64,000 nt of DNA from Candidatus Chlorobium masyuteum (GTDB lineage: Bacteria > Bacteroidota > Chlorobiia > Chlorobiales > Chlorobiaceae). The position numbers were made by a program, and so were the translations under genes. The stretch covers positions 434,001 to 498,000 of the forward strand of contig NZ_JAAORA010000002.1 in assembly GCF_011601315.1 (NCBI RefSeq). Reading direction: 5' to 3'. The notes beneath the pieces were generated by a model, which did not search any database, was not told the origin of the DNA, and was given only the letters and a program-made list of their open reading frames with translations. Below are positions 54,486 to 62,827 of the stretch, piece by piece. Position 1 is the first letter of the stretch; every line of letters starts with the position of its first letter.

Positions 54486-54533
54486 GCAGAATTTTACTAC
54501 AAAACCCTATGGAACTGATATAATTGCCGTCAC

Positions 54534-57500
54534 TTGAACTTTCTACATTTTGTTAATAATATACGATCAAAGAGGTGTGATGTGTTGATTGAGGAGCTTA
54601 AAAAACGGGAAGATGGTGATTCTATGAGTCATCAAGCAGCTAAAAGCCTAAATCACTTTGCAGAGCTAATTACAAGTAACGCCAAAGACCATGCAAAAAG
54701 AATCCTTAGTCAGCTTCCCGAGTTTGATCTGCATGATGACGTTCATCAATCTGCTGTTCTTACAAATATTGAACAGATAGTTGGTCAGCTTACTCTTTCA
54801 AAACTATCGAGTTACGAGCTTTTTTTTCTTTATGCTGCCAGTTATCTCCATGACGTTGGGATGGCATTGCCTGACTGGGAACTCAACGTAATCGAAGCTG
54901 TCGAAACAGAGAATAATAAGGACGATGTTTCATGGAAAATCGAATTTAGAACTAATGGTCAGGGCGCATTTGCAATATCGACTGCACGACAACTTATCAA
55001 AAAGCACTCGAGTGAAATCTATCGAAACTTTGAATCTGTCAGTAAGTGGTTTTTTGCCCCCGACTCGGAAGACCGCCTGATAGAACATCTGGCTAATACA
55101 GTTGTACAATATCAGGATTTCAGAAGTGGTTTTAGCAGTAAGTTAAAGTCTCTTGTTGGCAGTGAGTTGTCCAATGAGGTAAAGGCTTTGAGGATTGATT
55201 TTATTCGTCATTCACATCACTCTCGGTCTTATTCATACGTTAAAGGGTTAGGTCGTCATATTCCAGAAGAAATCATGCAACCATGGGGTACAGCTATTGC
55301 GCACGACCTTGCCTTTATCTGTCAAGCACATGGTGAACCGATTGCATTCGTCGAGAAGATGAAGACTGATGCCAAGTATGTTGGCGCAGAGACTGCAAAC
55401 CTACAATTTGTAGCATTACTTTTGCGCATTGCAGATATACTTCATTTTAGTTTTGATAGAGCACCATCCGTTCTTGCTTCTGAAATACAGTTTCGCTCTG
55501 AGGATAGTTTCATTCATTGGGCAATTAAACAGCAAGGGGTAAACTATGATATCTCCGAGTCAGGTGAAGTTGGCAAGAAAACTGTCAGATTTAGAGCATA
55601 TTGTTTGAAACCTCGCTACTACTATGCACTTCACAAATACCTTGATTGGGTAGATCAAGAATTAGTCAATTACGCTCGGGTTTCAAGAAGGTGGGAATTG
55701 TCTTTTGGCAAGCCTCAGTCTGAACGCTGGAGCATCCCCTTGGCGGATGAGGTTGATAGGTCGGGTGTTGGTTTTGATAAGGATAAATTCATTCCTGTTC
55801 GCGGTCTATCTTTCACTTTGGAACAGAAGAGGATTCTTGAACTGTTAATGGGTGTCCGGTTATACAAAGACAAATACGCTTGTCTCAGGGAGTTGTATCA
55901 GAACTCACTCGATGCTTGCAAATGCATGATCGCTCTTTCAGATGGCAAAGAAAAAGGTCGCGTGGAATTCTGGATAGAACGGAAGGATTCTGGAAAGGTT
56001 GTATACCTATGTTGCATGGATAACGGTGTTGGTATGACTAAGGATATCATCGTGAATCATCTGCTGCGCATCGGGAATTCTTACTACAGCTCATCTTCCT
56101 TCGAAAGACTTCGTAATTCTCACCAACATAGTTTTACACCAACTTCACAGTTTGGCATAGGTATTCTTTCATGCTTCATGCTCGGTGATAGCTTGGATAT
56201 AGTGACAAAGCCCATGCAAGAGTTTGCCGATGACACATCTGCTATCAGATGCGTTGTGGATGGAGTACACGAGAATTTTTACTATGCTCAGCCAGACGAT
56301 GTGGATATGGAGTTGATTGGTAAGCATGGTACAATTGTGAGGGTGCGATTGACGGAGCCTGAGTCGATTACAGACTATAATGATGGTAAGATTTGGTTTC
56401 GCTATTTTGCAGATCGTACAGCACAGATGTTCAAAAACATCGAAAAACCACTGTTTGAGGGCTGGGACAGGCATATTCACCATGTTGTTACAAGGTTTGT
56501 TTCATTACCATTATTGGATGTTAATGTTTGTGTTCGGCTTATAGATGCAACGAGGGTACCAATCATCAGGTGGGATTGTCCATTTAAATGGAAGGAACAC
56601 GGGATTGATGAGTCAGATATTATTCGTCTTGATGAATTCTGTAAAGTCCATGGTTGGAGTCATGGAATAGGCGAGTTCGATAAGGGAGACATTACAGAAT
56701 CTCATAATGAAATCTATTTTTGTAAAACAGATTATGAAGGAGTTGAATTTTCATGGTTACTGGAGTTGCCCTCGAGAAATGAAGGGGCTTCAAGCATCAG
56801 CAGATATGGGACCATACCGAGTTTTGGTGTCTTTGGTCTCTCGGTGGATGGCGTGCATATTGAGCACAATTCGCTTGTGCAAAATGACCTTCTTCATTGG
56901 CTATGTTACTCCGGGCATCTAAATTTCACAGGCGAAATTCGACCTGTTCTTACGGTTGATAGAATGTCTATTACTTCCTTACCAGAGACAATTGACATAA
57001 TTATATCTCAACTAATTCGGAATGTTGCAGTCAAAACAATACAAACCACAAATGAGCATATCGAGAAAAAGGGTATGTCGAGTGATGACCCTATCGTTCT
57101 TGCCATTTGGGATCATCTCCTGAATGGATTTTCTCCATGTAAAGTCGATTTTTTGACCACATTTGCTTCAGATGAACGTTTTACAAACGTATTGTTGTCT
57201 GATTTAGCAACATTGGTACAAAACAAGAAATTAACTATCCGCGAATTTATTGATGCTGAAAAACTAACTTTCCAGCAGATTGCATACCCTGATTTAAGCG
57301 CTATTGCAAAGTTGCTTTTCTATGGAAAATGCGGAAATGCCACTCGATTAACATTGCTCGATGATGGTGTTTATGTGGAAGGGACGGGTCTGTCGCCTAT
57401 TGTAACAAAACGTGTGGAACGGCATGAGCATCATTTCACTGATATTTTGTTAAAGTGCGATGATTGGTCGGGACGTTTTTCTGAATACGACCTCGTAACC

Positions 57501-58109
57501 GACTTTTGGCCGGTTATTCCTGAGAGGCTGTTCGACTGCCTAAGTTCAAAAAAGAATGGTGATCACGCTGAGAAGCTTGGTGAAAGCGAGCGAGCTATCG
57601 AAATACACAGAATGGGGAATGGGATCACTTCGCTTGGTGAGCAGGATCCCTGTATGGTCCATCCGGATTTTGGCTTATATACTGAAGAAAAAAATTACTT
57701 CAATCAAAAGAGTTCAGAAGTTTGCAAGGTTGGTAATTTTGCAAAGGCATCTAACCATCATTGGTTGTTTGAACTGAATCAGGTTGGTAAAATGAATGAG
57801 AAAATGACCCGAAATATTCTTTTCATGTTTGTTTCGCCGAGATTACTAAATACTGAAGAAGATGCTCGTCTCAAAGAGTTTGAATCTTCTGCTCCAGATT
57901 ATGTCAAGGGTGTCCGGCAAGGCTGGAGTCTACTGTTTTTGGGTCAGAAACACCACCAACCTATCATCCACCCAGGAATGGTTAAACGATCTGTAATGGC
58001 CAGACTTATTCCAGAAGCCATCTGGAATAAGCTTGAAGGCGAGGAATACCATTTTCTTGATGGCACCCCTCTCGTTGAGTTTCGAGATAAAGCGGAGCTG
58101 AAGGTATGA
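54534..58109 (+). CDS. large HD-domain plus HSP90-type ATPase protein
   Basis: About 1191 residues from TTG at 54534; an ATG at 54624 (MSHQAAKSLNHF) would give 1161. Residues about 60-330 form an HD-type phosphohydrolase domain: YLHDVGMALP near 105, IRHSHHSRS near 230, AHDLAFICQAHGE near 258, RIADILHFS near 300. A GHKL/HSP90-like ATPase follows: N-box ELYQNSLDA near 455, DNGVGM near 495, GIGILSCFM near 541, then a middle domain. The last ~350 residues match nothing I know. The DNA is visibly more AT-rich than the housekeeping genes, which suggests transfer. It sits in a defence-like island, and its stop overlaps the start of a short broken frame. Confidence 0.78.
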   Translation: MNFLHFVNNIRSKRCDVLIEELKKREDGDSMSHQAAKSLNHFAELITSNAKDHAKRILSQLPEFDLHDDVHQSAVLTNIEQIVGQLTLSKLSSYELFFLYAASYLHDVGMALPDWELNVIEAVETENNKDDVSWKIEFRTNGQGAFAISTARQLIKKHSSEIYRNFESVSKWFFAPDSEDRLIEHLANTVVQYQDFRSGFSSKLKSLVGSELSNEVKALRIDFIRHSHHSRSYSYVKGLGRHIPEEIMQPWGTAIAHDLAFICQAHGEPIAFVEKMKTDAKYVGAETANLQFVALLLRIADILHFSFDRAPSVLASEIQFRSEDSFIHWAIKQQGVNYDISESGEVGKKTVRFRAYCLKPRYYYALHKYLDWVDQELVNYARVSRRWELSFGKPQSERWSIPLADEVDRSGVGFDKDKFIPVRGLSFTLEQKRILELLMGVRLYKDKYACLRELYQNSLDACKCMIALSDGKEKGRVEFWIERKDSGKVVYLCCMDNGVGMTKDIIVNHLLRIGNSYYSSSSFERLRNSHQHSFTPTSQFGIGILSCFMLGDSLDIVTKPMQEFADDTSAIRCVVDGVHENFYYAQPDDVDMELIGKHGTIVRVRLTEPESITDYNDGKIWFRYFADRTAQMFKNIEKPLFEGWDRHIHHVVTRFVSLPLLDVNVCVRLIDATRVPIIRWDCPFKWKEHGIDESDIIRLDEFCKVHGWSHGIGEFDKGDITESHNEIYFCKTDYEGVEFSWLLELPSRNEGASSISRYGTIPSFGVFGLSVDGVHIEHNSLVQNDLLHWLCYSGHLNFTGEIRPVLTVDRMSITSLPETIDIIISQLIRNVAVKTIQTTNEHIEKKGMSSDDPIVLAIWDHLLNGFSPCKVDFLTTFASDERFTNVLLSDLATLVQNKKLTIREFIDAEKLTFQQIAYPDLSAIAKLLFYGKCGNATRLTLLDDGVYVEGTGLSPIVTKRVERHEHHFTDILLKCDDWSGRFSEYDLVTDFWPVIPERLFDCLSSKKNGDHAEKLGESERAIEIHRMGNGITSLGEQDPCMVHPDFGLYTEEKNYFNQKSSEVCKVGNFAKASNHHWLFELNQVGKMNEKMTRNILFMFVSPRLLNTEEDARLKEFESSAPDYVKGVRQGWSLLFLGQKHHQPIIHPGMVKRSVMARLIPEAIWNKLEGEEYHFLDGTPLVEFRDKAELKV

Positions 58110-58267
58110 GCAAGTATTGGACACATGTTACTGTGGACAACAAATTCACCTACGATGAGCAACATCAAACGGCGCGAGTTTCACTCCTTCTGGCCCCAAA
58201 CCGCCTCCGACAGATTCTACCCCGACTTTGTTTGCAAACTCAAGAATGGGCGCTTTCTTGTTGTTGA
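58106..58267 (+). pseudogene. short coupled frame after the HD-HSP90 gene, probably a truncated partner
   Basis: The ATG overlaps the stop of the previous gene (ATGA), the usual sign of translational coupling. 53 codons: MSKYWTHVTVDNKFTYDEQ looks like a real N-terminus, but from about codon 20 the DNA is the 3' part of a restriction gene read in the wrong frame. It ends at a TGA inside that fragment. I infer a deletion that removed the rest of this gene. Confidence 0.45.
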
Positions 58268-58424
58268 GTACAAACCCGAGCGGGCTTGGAGCGACGACGA
58301 TGCGCGGGAGAAACGGGCTTTGGGGGAGTTGTGGGAGAAGCGCAGTAACGGCACCTGTTTATTTGTGATGCCGAAGGGTAGGGATTTAGCGGGGATTGGG
58401 GGAAAGGTAGGCTCCATGGTATAA
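58155..58424 (+). pseudogene. 3' fragment of a type III restriction (Res) or related helicase-nuclease gene
   Basis: About 89 codons that match the C-terminal endonuclease end of type III Res proteins: F-H-S-F-W near 58180, DRFYPDFV, then LVVEYKPERA (the PD-ExK core: Asp, then Glu-Tyr-Lys) and NGTCLFVMPKGRD. The helicase part is absent. No mod (methylase) gene is nearby. It starts exactly where the upstream coupled frame loses coherence. Confidence 0.82.
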
Positions 58425-58456
58425 AAAGATGCTACTTTCCGGAACGGAATTGAAGT

Positions 58457-58657
58457 TTACACAACGGTTACCTCCTTGTGCAGTCGTGTCTTGATCTCCT
58501 CTGAAGATGCGGTCTCAAAGAATAACTCCAGAGCCTCCTGGAGGTTCTCTCGGGCATCTTCGATTGTCTCTCCCTGACTGGCAATATCAAGTTCCGGGCA
58601 AAGGGAGACATACCCGTCATCTTCACGCGAAATAATGGCTGTGATTTGCTTCAGCAT
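58457..58657 (-). CDS. HicB-family antitoxin, orphan
   Basis: 66 residues: ITAIISREDDGYVSLCPELDIASQGETIEDARENLQEAL is the HicB partial RNase-H fold. No HicA (double-stranded RNA-binding toxin) gene lies on either side; the space downstream is occupied by the opposing Res fragment. The 288-bp gap 58658-58945 otherwise shows only the mutS2 promoter. Confidence 0.85.
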   Translation of the reverse strand: MLKQITAIISREDDGYVSLCPELDIASQGETIEDARENLQEALELFFETASSEEIKTRLHKEVTVV

Positions 58658-58879
58658 ATTCTTGATTCCCCATATTCATCTGTTATTGCTCTCCACAATT
58701 GAGTTACAGCATGTACTCATGCGGAGATGCATGTTTCTTGCGTAATTTAACAAAAAACAGTACACACTCTTTTGCTTTTTATGCAGCCATCTTGTTCAGA
58801 TTATGGCCAAAGCTCATTTACTGAGAGGATGCGGAGTTCTTTGCAAGAAAACCCTGAGCTGTTTTTGATTGTGATATTT

Positions 58880-58888
58880 TGCTATAAT
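58880..58888 (+). promoter_or_regulatory. extended -10 promoter of mutS2
   Basis: TGCTATAAT (58880-58888) is a consensus extended -10 (TGn then TATAAT), 57 bp before the start codon. A TTGATT lies only 12 bp upstream, too near for a normal -35, which fits use of the extended -10. Confidence 0.5.
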
Positions 58889-58945
58889 GCGCACAGTCCC
58901 GAACTCTTTCAACGTGTCATCCGATAGTAACGCCATAGATTCCCC

Positions 58946-61321
58946 ATGAACCCAATCACCCTTAAAAAACTTGAATTTGACCGGGTTGCCGGTTATACGG
59001 CGCAGTTTTGTCTTTCGGCAATGGGGCGTGATGCTCTTATGGCGAGGGTGCCGGAGGTGCGGCGGGAGGTGCTGCTTCGGGAGCTTGAACGGGTGCTTGA
59101 GTTAAGGAATCTCTTGCAGGAGGAGCAGACGCTCCCTGTTTCTTATCTGCCCGATACCCGGCCGCTGCTTCAAAAACTTGAAGTGCTTGAGAGCTTTCTT
59201 GAGCCGGATGAGCTGCAGGATATCTATCACCTCCTCTACTCCTCGGTACAGTTGCGCAAATTCATGTTCAACTGCCGTGAAGTCTATCCTCTGCTGAATG
59301 AGTTTACCATTCAGCTCTGGCTTGAAAAGAGTCTTCAGACGGCCATCCGCCGGGTTATCGATGAGCAGTGCCGGGTGAGGGATTCGGCGAGTGAGGGGCT
59401 TCAGATGATTCGCAGGGAGCTGGGCGAGAACCGGGAGCTGCTTCGAAGGAAAATGGATCGTCTTTTGCGCCGCTGCCAGGCAGAGGGGTGGCTGATGGAT
59501 GATACGGTCGCCATCAAGAACGGCCGGTTGACGCTCGGGTTGCGGGTTGAGTATAAATACAAGATTGCCGGTTACATACAGGACTACTCCGGCACCGGCC
59601 AGACCGTCTTTATCGAACCTGCCGAAACGCTTGAAATCAGCAACCGGATACAGGATCTGGAGATCAGCGAGCGGCGCGAGATTGAGCGTATTCTGAAGGA
59701 GCTGTCGGGTGAAATCCGTCTTGAGCTTGAAAATCTTCGCCATAATGAAGGGGTGCTCAGCGAGTTTGATGCGCTCTATGCCCGTGCCCGGTTTGCCGTG
59801 GAAACAGATTCCCTGCTTCCCGGCATTGCAGCGGGCCATGCACTCCGCATTGTCAAGGGGTTTCATCCCTGGCTGCTTATTTCGCACCGTCACAAGGAGG
59901 TCTTTCCGCTTGACCTTGATCTGGGTGCCGGAGATCGGGTTCTTGTTATTTCAGGGCCGAATGCAGGCGGTAAATCGGTGGCGATGAAAACCGCCGGTTT
60001 GCTCTGCTGCATGCTGGTTCACGGCTATCTGCTGCCGTGCAGCGAGAGCTCGGTTTTTCCACTCTTCAGCGATGTTTTTATCGAGATCGGTGACGATCAG
60101 TCCATCGAGAATGACCTTTCAACCTTCAGCTCCCATCTTGGCGCGATCCTTACTATCATTGAGGCCGCAGGCCAGAGTGACCTGGTGCTGATCGACGAGC
60201 TGTGTGCCGGTACCGATGTTGAAGAGGGCGGTGCGATCGCCCGGGCTGTGATCGAAGAGTTGATAGAGCGGGGAGCAAAAACCATAGTTACCACCCATCT
60301 CGGAGAGCTGAAAGCCTATGCTCATGAACGGGAAGGTGTTGTCAACGGTGCAATGGAGTTCAACCTTACGGGTCTGGTGCCGACTTTCCGCTTTATCAAG
60401 GGGGTGCCGGGCAACAGTTTTGCTTTTGCCATGATGCAGCGGATGGCCTTTCCGCGAGCGATGATTGAAAGGGCCGAAGGGTTCATGAAGGGTGAGCGCA
60501 TCGGGCTTGACCGGCTGCTTGATGACCTGAACCATGTGCTTGAAGAGAACCGACTCCTGAAGCTGCATCTTCAGGGTGAAACCGCTCTGCTCGAAGAGCG
60601 GGCATTCGCGGTGCAGCAAGCTGAAGTCGGGCTTGATGAGAAGCGGCGGGAGCTGAAGCTTGGCGCATCAAGGGAGCTGCAGAAAGAGGTGGAGCATGCC
60701 CGCAAGGAGATTCGCGAGATTCTCCATGAAGTGAAAAATGCACCGGCAGATGAAAAAGCGGTTCAGCAGGCGCGAAAAAAACTGGAGCAGAAAAAGCTTG
60801 AGGCAGTAAAAAGCGAGTCGGCGCTGCTTGCCGAAGCGGAGGTTCCGATTGACTATACCATTCGGGTAGGTGATCTGGTCAGGATTCTTGATACCAATAC
60901 ATCCGGAGAGGTTGAGAGTGTCCAGGGCAGCAGCGTGGTGGTTCAGTGCGGAAATTTCAGGTTGACTACATCGCTGAAAAACCTGGAGAAAACCTCGAAA
61001 ACCCAGTCACGCAAACAACTCCGGACACCTGCTGCCGCAGCAAAAAAAGGTGCCTGGTCGGCACTAACCGGGGATATTGAGTCTACCCGCCTTGATCTTC
61101 GCGGGCTTACCGGTGATGAGGCCATTATGAAAATCGACCGCTTTCTTGATGCCATGCGGCTTAACCGGATCCACTCCGCTACCATTGTTCACGGAAAGGG
61201 GACGGGATCCCTGCGCCTGAAAACCGCGGAGTTTCTCCAGAAGCACCGTAATATCAAAAGTTTCCGTCTCGGAGAGTGGGGGGAGGGGGGTGCTGGAGTC
61301 ACTATTGTAGAACTCGAATAA
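58946..61321 (+). CDS. mutS2: endonuclease MutS2
   Basis: 791 residues. The MutS-type core and ABC ATPase have SGPNAGGKSVAMKT near 337, a DLVLIDELCAGTD Walker B near 412 and TTHLGELKAYAHE near 450. A coiled region follows (530-640), then KOW-like and C-terminal Smr domains (LDLRGLTGDEA near 716, VHGKGTGSLR near 750). The Smr domain carries the nuclease activity. In bacteria MutS2 counters recombination or rescues collided ribosomes. A double copy of the dispersed repeat begins right after the stop. Confidence 0.96.
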   Translation: MNPITLKKLEFDRVAGYTAQFCLSAMGRDALMARVPEVRREVLLRELERVLELRNLLQEEQTLPVSYLPDTRPLLQKLEVLESFLEPDELQDIYHLLYSSVQLRKFMFNCREVYPLLNEFTIQLWLEKSLQTAIRRVIDEQCRVRDSASEGLQMIRRELGENRELLRRKMDRLLRRCQAEGWLMDDTVAIKNGRLTLGLRVEYKYKIAGYIQDYSGTGQTVFIEPAETLEISNRIQDLEISERREIERILKELSGEIRLELENLRHNEGVLSEFDALYARARFAVETDSLLPGIAAGHALRIVKGFHPWLLISHRHKEVFPLDLDLGAGDRVLVISGPNAGGKSVAMKTAGLLCCMLVHGYLLPCSESSVFPLFSDVFIEIGDDQSIENDLSTFSSHLGAILTIIEAAGQSDLVLIDELCAGTDVEEGGAIARAVIEELIERGAKTIVTTHLGELKAYAHEREGVVNGAMEFNLTGLVPTFRFIKGVPGNSFAFAMMQRMAFPRAMIERAEGFMKGERIGLDRLLDDLNHVLEENRLLKLHLQGETALLEERAFAVQQAEVGLDEKRRELKLGASRELQKEVEHARKEIREILHEVKNAPADEKAVQQARKKLEQKKLEAVKSESALLAEAEVPIDYTIRVGDLVRILDTNTSGEVESVQGSSVVVQCGNFRLTTSLKNLEKTSKTQSRKQLRTPAAAAKKGAWSALTGDIESTRLDLRGLTGDEAIMKIDRFLDAMRLNRIHSATIVHGKGTGSLRLKTAEFLQKHRNIKSFRLGEWGEGGAGVTIVELE

Positions 61322-61322
61322 G

Positions 61323-61467
61323 AAGGCTCTGCTATAAATCTATTCCGCGATTCGATTGCGTCGTTGGGCGGTGCTCGAAATCCTCATGTACTTCCGTGTA
61401 CATTCCGGTTTCTGCGCTCCGTCCGCCTCGCCCTCGAACCGCTCACTACGATTTATAGCAGAGCCTT
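61323..61467. repeat. dispersed 145-bp repeat, full copy with perfect ends
   Basis: Perfect 18-bp terminal inverted repeats: AAGGCTCTGCTATAAATC (61323-61340) and GATTTATAGCAGAGCCTT (61450-61467). The core is nearly the same as the copy at 52302. It marks the right flank of the island plus mutS2. Confidence 0.93.
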
Positions 61468-61609
61468 TCCGCGATTCGATTGCATCGTTGGGCGGTGCTC
61501 GAAATCCTCTCCCAACCCCAACTTCGTCGGGATTGCGCTACCGATATTTCGCCCCTCCGGGGCTTGAACATCGAACCGCTCACGACTTATTACGATTTTA
61601 GAGTGGCCT
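61468..61609. repeat. dispersed repeat, second adjacent copy without its own left end
   Basis: Starts directly at CCGCGATTCGATTGCATCGT after the right end of the previous copy and runs through TTCGCCCCTCCGGGGCTTGA to a right end TTTAGAGTGGCCT. Its inner half is like the copies at 27665 and 28791, while the previous copy's is like 52302, so two subtypes are joined here. Confidence 0.85.
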
Positions 61610-61725
61610 GTTAGCGAGTATCTTTTCTATGCATTGAAAATCAGGGTTCAAAACCGTATCTTGTGCCGAAGAGTGCCACCTGTTGGCCATGTGCCGTTTT
61701 TTCGGCTTTTAACCATGAGATTATT

Positions 61726-62346
61726 GTGAAAGACACGTACCAGGAACTCCTCACCGTACCCAATCAACTGACCGTCTTGAGGATTCTGCTCGTTCCGGTC
61801 TTTGTTCTCCTCCTCCTGCAGCCGGACCCCTGGCTCCAGCTGATCGGAGTCATTGTTTTTATTTTCGCCTCCCTTACGGATCTCTATGATGGCTATCATG
61901 CAAGGAAGTATGGCGTGACCACCCGGCTTGGCGCTTTTCTTGATCCGCTTGCCGATAAATTTCTTATTACAGCCGCTTTTCTGCTCTATGTCTGGATGGG
62001 CTATCTGGTACTCTGGATGGCGATTCTTGTTATTATCAGGGACGTTCTGATCACAGGACTGAGGATTTATGCCGAAATCAAGGACAGGCCGGTGGTGACA
62101 AGTATGGAGGCTAAATATAAAACCCTGGTGCAGAATGTATTTGTCTATGTGATTATGCTGCTGGTGCTGATGAAGGAGCCCGCTTTTTCCGGAAAGGATG
62201 TCTCCCGCATGATCAACTCTTTTCTGCTCTCGGACTATCTCGACTATATCATGCTCGGCGTTACAGCTTTTACCGTTTATACCGGCATCTCCTATCTTGT
62301 CAGCAACTGGAAGGTTTATCTGCAGAATCCGCTTCAGAACCGGTAA
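61726..62346 (+). CDS. pgsA: CDP-diacylglycerol-glycerol-3-phosphate phosphatidyltransferase
   Basis: Makes phosphatidylglycerol phosphate. The GTG at 61726 (then KDTYQELLTVPNQLTVLR) gives about 206 residues; a GTG at 61663 would add 21 residues unlike the family. The CDP-alcohol phosphatidyltransferase motif is complete: DLYDGYHAR, eight residues, G, three, D, three, D (near 47-69). Several membrane helices. pgpA follows after 4 bp, so consecutive steps are encoded together. Confidence 0.94.
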   Translation: MKDTYQELLTVPNQLTVLRILLVPVFVLLLLQPDPWLQLIGVIVFIFASLTDLYDGYHARKYGVTTRLGAFLDPLADKFLITAAFLLYVWMGYLVLWMAILVIIRDVLITGLRIYAEIKDRPVVTSMEAKYKTLVQNVFVYVIMLLVLMKEPAFSGKDVSRMINSFLLSDYLDYIMLGVTAFTVYTGISYLVSNWKVYLQNPLQNR

Positions 62347-62350
62347 TGCC

Positions 62351-62827
62351 ATGAAGCAACTCGCAGCAAGAATGCTCTCCACCTGCTTCGGCATCGGTTA
62401 TTTTCCGGTTGCTCCGGGTACCGTTACCAGTATTGCGGCCGTGCTTGCCTACCTTGTTATTCCCGGATTGCGTGAACTGCCGCTTCTCCTGCTGATGGTT
62501 ATGCTGACGGCGGCTGCCGGTGTCTGGTCTGGTTACGTGATGGAAGAGCGTTACGGCAGTGACCCCTCAATTGTAACCATTGATGAGCTTTCCGGTCAGT
62601 GGCTTGCCCTTGCCGCACTGCCCGCAGGTATCCTCCCGGCACTTCTGGCCCTCGCTTTTTTCCGCTTTTTTGATATCGCAAAACCGGGTCCCGTCGATTC
62701 GGCTCAACGCATGCCGGGAGGCTGGGGTATTATGGCTGATGATCTCCTTGCCGGATTGCTGGCAAATCTTTCAGTTCGGGGTGTGCTTGCGCTGCTCCCG
62801 CTTTTTCACCTCTCCTCACCCCTGTAA
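62351..62827 (+). CDS. pgpA: phosphatidylglycerophosphatase A
   Basis: 158 residues from the ATG at 62351 (MKQLAARMLSTCFGIGYFPVAPGTVTS). GTVTS near 22-26, VTIDELSGQW near 75 and the FFRFFDIAKPGP block near 102 are the PgpA signatures. Dephosphorylates PGP to phosphatidylglycerol. Its 3' end overlaps the convergent dxs by 22 bp. Confidence 0.94.
   Translation: MKQLAARMLSTCFGIGYFPVAPGTVTSIAAVLAYLVIPGLRELPLLLLMVMLTAAAGVWSGYVMEERYGSDPSIVTIDELSGQWLALAALPAGILPALLALAFFRFFDIAKPGPVDSAQRMPGGWGIMADDLLAGLLANLSVRGVLALLPLFHLSSPL

Noticed and set aside
61276-61601. several 60-80 codon frames over the repeats after mutS2
   Set aside because: They translate the dispersed repeat in different frames; similar frames appear at every copy.
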